In this document: positions 6,485-10,197 of the stretch, piece by piece
Numbering within the stretch: position 1 is the stretch's first letter
How the letters are laid out: the number at the start of each line of letters is the position of its first letter
NCBI GenBank assembly: GCA_026396775.1
Contig: JAPLWD010000082.1
Span: forward strand, 1-12,784
Source: Candidatus Gribaldobacteria bacterium
GTDB taxonomy: Bacteria > Patescibacteriota > Minisyncoccia > Minisyncoccales > CG1-02-41-26
Length of the DNA: 12,784 bases
Direction: 5' to 3'
Made by a program: the position numbers and the translations under genes
The notes under the pieces: generated by a model
Told to the model about the DNA's origin: nothing
The model's input: only the letters and a program-made list of their open reading frames with translations
Database searches by the model: none

Positions 6485-7450
6485 CTATTTGTCCCTTTTA
6501 ATCACAAAATCAGCCAAACTTGCTAAAACATTTCTCCATTTACTCGCTGGCAACGAGTTTAAGCTACTTTGAGCTTTTTGAACTAATTTTTCCTTTAAAA
6601 TTTCAGCTTTTTCTTGAGCCTTTGTTTGACTTAAAATCACTATCGCCTTTTTAATATCTCCTGGTTTAACTTTTTTACCCTTCAAAATCCCTAAAATTAT
6701 ATCTTTATTTTTGCCCTTTAACTCTTCAAGAGCATAGATCAGTATGATATTGCCCCCCTTATGCTCCTCTAAGTCTTTGCCTACCTTCTTACCAAACTTT
6801 TCTTCGTCGCCAAACATATCCAAAACATCATCTTGAACTTGAAAAGCCAAGCCTAAATTCAACCCATAATTACGCAAAGCTTTTAATTTTATCTCGTTAA
6901 CCCCTGCCATCAAACCTCCAACTTCACAACAGGTCTGCAGTAAAAAGGCTGTTTTTCTTTTAATCATTTCAAAATATTGTTCTTCGGATATCTCTGATGG
7001 GCGTTCTTTAACTATAAAAGGCTCATTTTCTCTACCTATCCGTTCAAATAAAATATCATCAATCTCACCATCAACTACAACCTTAAGAGCTTTAGCAAAA
7101 ATAAGAGCCACTTCTTTTGGTTTTTTGGATTGAGCAGCAGCGCTTAAAAATGAGGCAGCAAAATCAGCTTCGGTGCATTCCGCCATTGAAGACCCATATT
7201 TTACCTGAATTGTCGGCTGACCCCGCCTAACCTCCCCATGGTCAATAGTATCATCTAATATCAATGTATAGTTATGCAGGATCTCCAAACCAACGGCTGG
7301 ATACAAAGCATCCTGTAGCTTCCCACCCATAGCCAAACAAGATACTAAACACAAAAAAGGCCTTAAACGCTTTCCACCGGTAGCTACTGGATACTTAAGC
7401 ATTTCGTGAAAACGCGGATCAACCTGCTTAATCAACAACTCATTTAACAC
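6485..7450 (-). CDS. Polyprenyl diphosphate synthase (trans-type, short to medium chain)
   Basis: A 321-residue all-helical prenyltransferase that condenses isopentenyl diphosphate onto an allylic primer. GGKRLRP is at 25-31; the first aspartate motif is D66-D67-T-I-D70, followed by the R-R-G-Q-P-T block. The second is D207-D208-V-L-D211, with GKD (224-226) downstream. The first motif has no two-residue insertion, and Tyr61 is five residues before it. By the rules worked out for this family this points to about C15-C20 product, as in archaeal GGPP synthases; that is inference. The product may feed carrier lipid or quinone synthesis, which fits its place 46 bp after murC. The listed start is GTG 7450. 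An ATG at 7484 is out of frame by one base, and the in-frame residues before the GTG (KIEP) look family-like, so the true N-terminus may lie upstream. Confidence 0.9.
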   Translation of the reverse strand: MLNELLIKQVDPRFHEMLKYPVATGGKRLRPFLCLVSCLAMGGKLQDALYPAVGLEILHNYTLILDDTIDHGEVRRGQPTIQVKYGSSMAECTEADFAASFLSAAAQSKKPKEVALIFAKALKVVVDGEIDDILFERIGRENEPFIVKERPSEISEEQYFEMIKRKTAFLLQTCCEVGGLMAGVNEIKLKALRNYGLNLGLAFQVQDDVLDMFGDEEKFGKKVGKDLEEHKGGNIILIYALEELKGKNKDIILGILKGKKVKPGDIKKAIVILSQTKAQEKAEILKEKLVQKAQSSLNSLPASKWRNVLASLADFVIKRDK

Positions 7451-7496
7451 TGGCTCTATCTTGAGCTTCGGTTGTGTAATTCATAAATAATAAAGA

Positions 7497-7847
7497 TTAA
7501 CTAACTAATTGATCAGCTAGTTTATAGATGTCACCTGCTCCCATAATAACCAAAATAGAATCTTGAGGCAAGTTCTGGGCTAAATATTTCCTTAACTTAC
7601 TTTGAGATTTATAAATAACCGATTCTTCACCTATATCCTTTACCAGTTGCTCCGAATTAATAGCCTTTTTTATATCCATCTGCTCCCTTCCAACGACATC
7701 GTATATATCCGTAATAATTATTCTATCCAAACTAAAGTCTTTTTGGGCTGTTTTAAACACCTTAACAAATTTATCTCGCAAATAAAAAGTGCGCTGATAT
7801 TGATGAGGCTGAAAAACCAGCCAAACCTTCTTATTTTTAATCTGACA
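7497..7847 (-). CDS. murC: UDP-N-acetylmuramate--L-alanine ligase, C-terminal part of a split gene
   Basis: This frame carries the C-terminal (ligand-binding) domain of MurC. It includes VWLVFQPHQYQRTFYLRDKF, then the conserved block D-R-I-I-I-T-D-I-Y-D-V-V-G-R-E and a final VIMGAGDIYKLADQL, which matches the usual MurC ending. The frame is open from 7847, where a TAG precedes it. The first start-like codon is a TTG at 7781, but homology begins well before that at about KNKKVW, so a TTG-initiated product would lack the F-Q-P-H-Q segment. It is one frame away from the N-terminal part. It is not expected to work alone, because the MurC active site is built from all three domains. Confidence 0.85.
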   Translation of the reverse strand, partial: CQIKNKKVWLVFQPHQYQRTFYLRDKFVKVFKTAQKDFSLDRIIITDIYDVVGREQMDIKKAINSEQLVKDIGEESVIYKSQSKLRKYLAQNLPQDSILVIMGAGDIYKLADQLVS

Positions 7848-8736
7848 CTACAGTATGTTCATAATCAGCAATAACCATTTTTTTCAACTCAAACCGACGC
7901 CAAATGCCCTTGTACTGCCCCAAAGCTTTCAAAGTAGTCTCCTCCCCTATTTTCAAAATTTGAGCCACTCTCAAGGCAGCTAGAGCGTTAAGAGTATTAT
8001 GTTGGCCTGGCACATTTAAAACTTCCTTAGTTTTCTCAATTTCTTGATCTTTTAACGAATAGTAAACTATTTTAGCTATTAAATTAGAATCTTCTATCAC
8101 CTTAACTATATTTTTGTCGTCTTGATTAGCCACAATATAATCCTTAACTTGGGCAACATATTGACCAAAAACTTTCAAGATATGCTCTAAATCTTGAAAA
8201 AAGTCCATATGCTCCTCTTCTATATTAGTTAAAACCAAAATATTGGGGTGATAATTCAAAAATTTAGCTTTATAATCATCCGCTTCAATAATTAAGTATT
8301 TGCTTTTACCCACTCTCCAACCCGGCTTAGTGCCGATAATAAAGGTTGGATCTAGCCCCGCCTCTATTAGCACTTGGGCGATCATTGAACTAGTAGTTGA
8401 TTTTCCGTGCATCCCTGAAACCGCAATCACAAAATAATCTTGACATAATTGAGCTAAGGCTTCTGCTCCCGCTAGACATTTAATCCCTAATTTTCTAGCT
8501 TGGTTTAGTTCTGGGTTTTCGTCGGGCACCGCCTCACTGTAAATTACCAAATCGGTGTCATTAGCCACTTGGCTCTCTTGATGCCCAAGATAAACTAAAA
8601 TCCCCTGCTCTTTTAATTGCAAAGTTACCTCGGATTCTTCAGCGTCCGACCCTGTAATTTGATGGCCTTTTTGCTGATAGACACACGCTATCCCTGAAAT
8701 TCCAATCCCACCAATCCCAATAAAATGAATTTTCAT
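7837..8736 (-). CDS. murC: UDP-N-acetylmuramate--L-alanine ligase, N-terminal and central parts of a split gene
   Basis: MurC adds L-alanine to UDP-MurNAc, the first peptide step of peptidoglycan synthesis, in the cytoplasm. The first Rossmann domain starts at once with MKIHFIGIGGIGISGIA. The ATP-binding domain has a P-loop written GMHGKSTTSS, with Ser where GTHGKTTT is usual. N-I-E-E-E-H-M-D, PGQHNTLNALAA and G-I-W-R-R-F-E follow, all diagnostic of the Mur ligase central domain. Homology stops around ADYEHT; the family continues D-Y-x-H-H-P-T-E and about 15 more residues before the F-Q-P-H block. Here only a short unrelated stretch and a TAA (7837-7839) intervene. So some 15 residues are missing and the frame shifts by one. 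ATG 8736 is clear, without a Shine-Dalgarno. An inverted-repeat element lies 29 bp upstream. Confidence 0.92.
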   Translation of the reverse strand: MKIHFIGIGGIGISGIACVYQQKGHQITGSDAEESEVTLQLKEQGILVYLGHQESQVANDTDLVIYSEAVPDENPELNQARKLGIKCLAGAEALAQLCQDYFVIAVSGMHGKSTTSSMIAQVLIEAGLDPTFIIGTKPGWRVGKSKYLIIEADDYKAKFLNYHPNILVLTNIEEEHMDFFQDLEHILKVFGQYVAQVKDYIVANQDDKNIVKVIEDSNLIAKIVYYSLKDQEIEKTKEVLNVPGQHNTLNALAALRVAQILKIGEETTLKALGQYKGIWRRFELKKMVIADYEHTVVSD

Positions 8737-8765
8737 ATTTTAAATTACAAAAAGCAAGTCGGCTC

Positions 8766-8898
8766 GGGAAATTATTTTTGTGAACCGCCAGCAAACCCAG
8801 CGAGTTTGCTGGCTTAGTCCTCACCTCGCTCGTCCGCCTACGGATTTGTACGGACACCGTGCCCGCTCGGCTCCGGATGTTCACAAAAATAACTTCCC
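8766..8898. repeat. 133-bp inverted-repeat element with inner hairpins, upstream of murC
   Basis: Terminal arms at 8766-8785 and 8879-8898 pair at 19 of 20 positions. Inside, GCCAGCAAAC (8787-8796) pairs perfectly with GTTTGCTGGC (8804-8813), and GTCCG (8832-8836) with CGGAC (8851-8855). The interior is GC-rich against AT-rich surroundings. There is no transposase or convincing gene in it. It shares architecture and short boxes (GGCACGGT, GGACGAGCG on the minus strand) with the element at 10030-10153. It could be a small non-autonomous mobile element, a REP-like repeat or a structured leader of murC. Confidence 0.7.
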
Positions 8899-8937
8899 TC
8901 GCCTCATTTCGTAATTAAATTAGTGTTTTTAATATAA

Positions 8938-8963
8938 CAAAAAAAGGCTTTATTTGAAAGCCT
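8938..8963 (-). terminator. Intrinsic terminator downstream of the RNA ligase-type gene
   Basis: Reading the minus strand, AGGCTTT (8963-8957), a 5-nt loop and AAAGCCT (8951-8945) form a 7-bp stem followed by a run of seven T residues (the plus-strand A-run 8939-8945, which includes the last stem base). It would end the transcript that carries the helicase, transporter and RNA ligase-type genes, and leave murC to be transcribed separately. Confidence 0.75.
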
Positions 8964-8978
8964 CCATGAAAAGAGTTT

Positions 8979-9002
8979 GGGATGGAGTTTTAAGTCCATC
9001 CC
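8979..9002. repeat. Perfect 8-bp hairpin in the structured intergenic region
   Basis: GGGATGGA (8979-8986) and TCCATCCC (8995-9002) pair perfectly around an 8-nt loop. It lies 15 bp from the terminator stem. There is no T-run on either strand, so it is not itself a terminator. It may belong to the 3' end of a transcript or to a small RNA. Confidence 0.5.
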
Positions 9003-9131
9003 TTATATCTTTTGTCGCGCTATATATAAACTATACATTACAGCTGAACCTCATTTGGTTCGAGATGTACTGCAAGGTACAGTTAATTTCTTTTTGACTT
9101 TACCCAAGAACTAATTTAATAGTAGCAAAAA
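9003..9131. other. Intergenic stretch with possible alternative RNA folds
   Basis: No gene is visible in this part of the 395-bp gap between murC and the RNA ligase-type gene. TACAT/ATGTA (9034-9038 with 9065-9069) encloses GAACC/GGTTC (9046-9050 with 9057-9061). A second stem, TGTAC/GTACA (9066-9070 with 9077-9081), uses the same bases 9066-9069, so the two folds exclude each other. It matches no riboswitch, T-box or tRNA consensus that I know. Confidence 0.35.
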
Positions 9132-9752
9132 TTAACTCAACCTGTCAACTGTGGATAACATTTTAAATTCTTGAAGTAGTTTATACTCCGAACCAGAGCG
9201 TTTTAAAACACTTTCCATTAAATCAATTGATTGCACTTGAAAACTTAAATCCATTTCCGTTTCAATATTAGGTCTTTCTTCGGGTTCAATTTTTTTCCAA
9301 ACCCACTCTTTAATACGAGCTAAAGTAATGTGAGGAGAAAAGCCTCGATTGTCAACTTGATGTAAAATGCCTTGCTCATTAATTTTTTGACTAAGCATTT
9401 TACTTAAACATTCTAAATCCATATTTTTAACTACCCTTGCCCAGATAAAACGCGGTGGTATCAATTTGGCTGGGCCATAACAAATTTGATCAATCTTAAC
9501 TTCAAACTTTTTCCACCCTAAAACACACTCTTGAGTAATTCGAGTAACTTTTTCTATTTTTTCTTGACTTATTTCACCAACAAAAAGCATCGTGATATGC
9601 AAATTTTCAGGTATAACCCACTTAGCCACATACTCACCCGACTCATCTGGAAATGAATTCTTTAAGTCGCTTTGTAATTCTCCTAAATTATTTTTAATTT
9701 CAGCTGGCAAATTAACCGCTAAAAAAATTCTTTTTGTTAACAAATTACCCAT
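9132..9752 (-). CDS. thpR: 2'-5' RNA ligase family protein (RNA 2',3'-cyclic phosphodiesterase, ThpR type)
   Basis: A 206-residue member of the 2H phosphoesterase superfamily. Both signature motifs are present: H52-I-T54 (LHITMLFVGE) and H141-I-T143 (SPHITLAR). They are about 90 residues apart, as in ThpR/LigT, where the two histidines open 2',3'-cyclic phosphate ends or act reversibly on 2'-5' RNA linkages. The N-terminal R-I-F-L-A-V-N-L-P and the W-V-I-P-E-N lead-in to the first motif are also typical. Length is a little above the usual 175-190, with an extra tail after about residue 185. The start ATG 9752 overlaps the end of the transporter gene by eight bases, so translation is probably coupled. 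A terminator lies about 170 bp downstream. The physiological RNA substrate in bacteria is not settled. Confidence 0.9.
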   Translation of the reverse strand: MGNLLTKRIFLAVNLPAEIKNNLGELQSDLKNSFPDESGEYVAKWVIPENLHITMLFVGEISQEKIEKVTRITQECVLGWKKFEVKIDQICYGPAKLIPPRFIWARVVKNMDLECLSKMLSQKINEQGILHQVDNRGFSPHITLARIKEWVWKKIEPEERPNIETEMDLSFQVQSIDLMESVLKRSGSEYKLLQEFKMLSTVDRLS

Positions 9753-9999
9753 ATTTTAATTTAAAAAGTAAAATTAAAAAATTCAAAAACACACTCGCAA
9801 TATTGGCCAAGATTAAAGGAATATCGTGTAATAAAAAACCATAAACTAACCACAAGCCAACGCCAATGGTTACTAAAACATAAGTCCCCAAAGATAGATC
9901 TTTGGTTTGTTTAGTTTTAATAGTTTTAACCACCTGCGGAATAGCCGAAGCCGTAGTTAAAACCCCCGCCAACAACCCCAATAAAGAAATTAATAACAT
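9745..9999 (-). CDS. SemiSWEET-type (PQ-loop/MtN3) sugar transporter
   Basis: An 84-residue membrane protein made of one three-helix bundle, the size of bacterial SemiSWEETs, which dimerise to form a sugar-passing pore. Three hydrophobic segments cover about residues 3-20, 40-55 and 60-80. The P21-Q22 motif follows A-S-A-I at the end of helix 1. The KTKQTKDLSLGTY loop and the L-W-x-V-Y-G and L-I-L-A-N segments match characterised family members closely. I chose ATG 9999. The frame remains open upstream to 10155, but those codons run through the GC-rich palindromic element and encode nothing family-like. No Shine-Dalgarno is visible. The substrate is unknown; a small neutral sugar is the family default. 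It overlaps the next gene by eight bases. Confidence 0.88.
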   Translation of the reverse strand: MLLISLLGLLAGVLTTASAIPQVVKTIKTKQTKDLSLGTYVLVTIGVGLWLVYGFLLHDIPLILANIASVFLNFLILLFKLKYG

Positions 10000-10029
10000 A
10001 CTGAAATAACAAGCTAACAAAGGGGCGAG

Positions 10030-10153
10030 GAAAGTATTTTCAAGGCGCACCTCGAGCCCTGTTGGCACGGTCCCGCCAGCAGGCGGGCAACAGGAGCGAG
10101 AGCTGAGCGAAGTCCCCCGCTGGGGGGACGAGCGTCGCCTTGAAAATACTTTC
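10030..10153. repeat. 124-bp inverted-repeat element with nested hairpins
   Basis: Perfect 18-bp terminal inverted repeats, GAAAGTATTTTCAAGGCG at 10030-10047 and its complement at 10136-10153. Inside are a two-part stem, CCTGTTG/CAACAGG (10058-10064 with 10088-10094) enclosing CCCGCC/GGCGGG (10072-10077 with 10082-10087), and a separate GTCCCCC/GGGGGAC hairpin (10112-10118 with 10123-10129). An AATACTTTC motif is duplicated just outside the right arm (to 10162). It fills most of the gap between the helicase and transporter genes and encodes nothing convincing. Confidence 0.75.
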
Positions 10154-10197
10154 AAATACTTTCCGAGTCCCGTCTAGCTTAGATTGTTTATCATACC

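Noticed and set aside
7451..7484. Reassigned TGA (glycine) extending the polyprenyl synthase upstream
   Set aside because: No start codon follows within the extended frame, and no other gene in the window uses an in-frame TGA.
7837..7850. Programmed frameshift or stop-codon readthrough joining the two murC parts
   Set aside because: The joint lacks about 15 conserved residues and the stop is TAA; an A-run is present but slippage would not restore the domain.
8639..8884. Minus-strand open frame of 81 codons across the element upstream of murC
   Set aside because: It overlaps murC in another frame and reads through hairpins; the product has no family features.
9040..9081. tRNA suggested by GGTTCGAG on the plus strand
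   Set aside because: The flanking bases do not form a T-stem, and no acceptor or anticodon stem can be drawn.
8766..10153. CRISPR array or composite transposon bounded by the two inverted-repeat elements
   Set aside because: There are no regularly spaced direct repeats, the two elements have different end sequences, and the genes between them are ordinary housekeeping types without a transposase.
10000..10155. Upstream extension of the SemiSWEET frame by 52 codons
   Set aside because: The codons run through the inverted-repeat element and encode an Arg/Ser/Pro-rich stretch unlike the family; ATG 9999 gives exactly the usual length.
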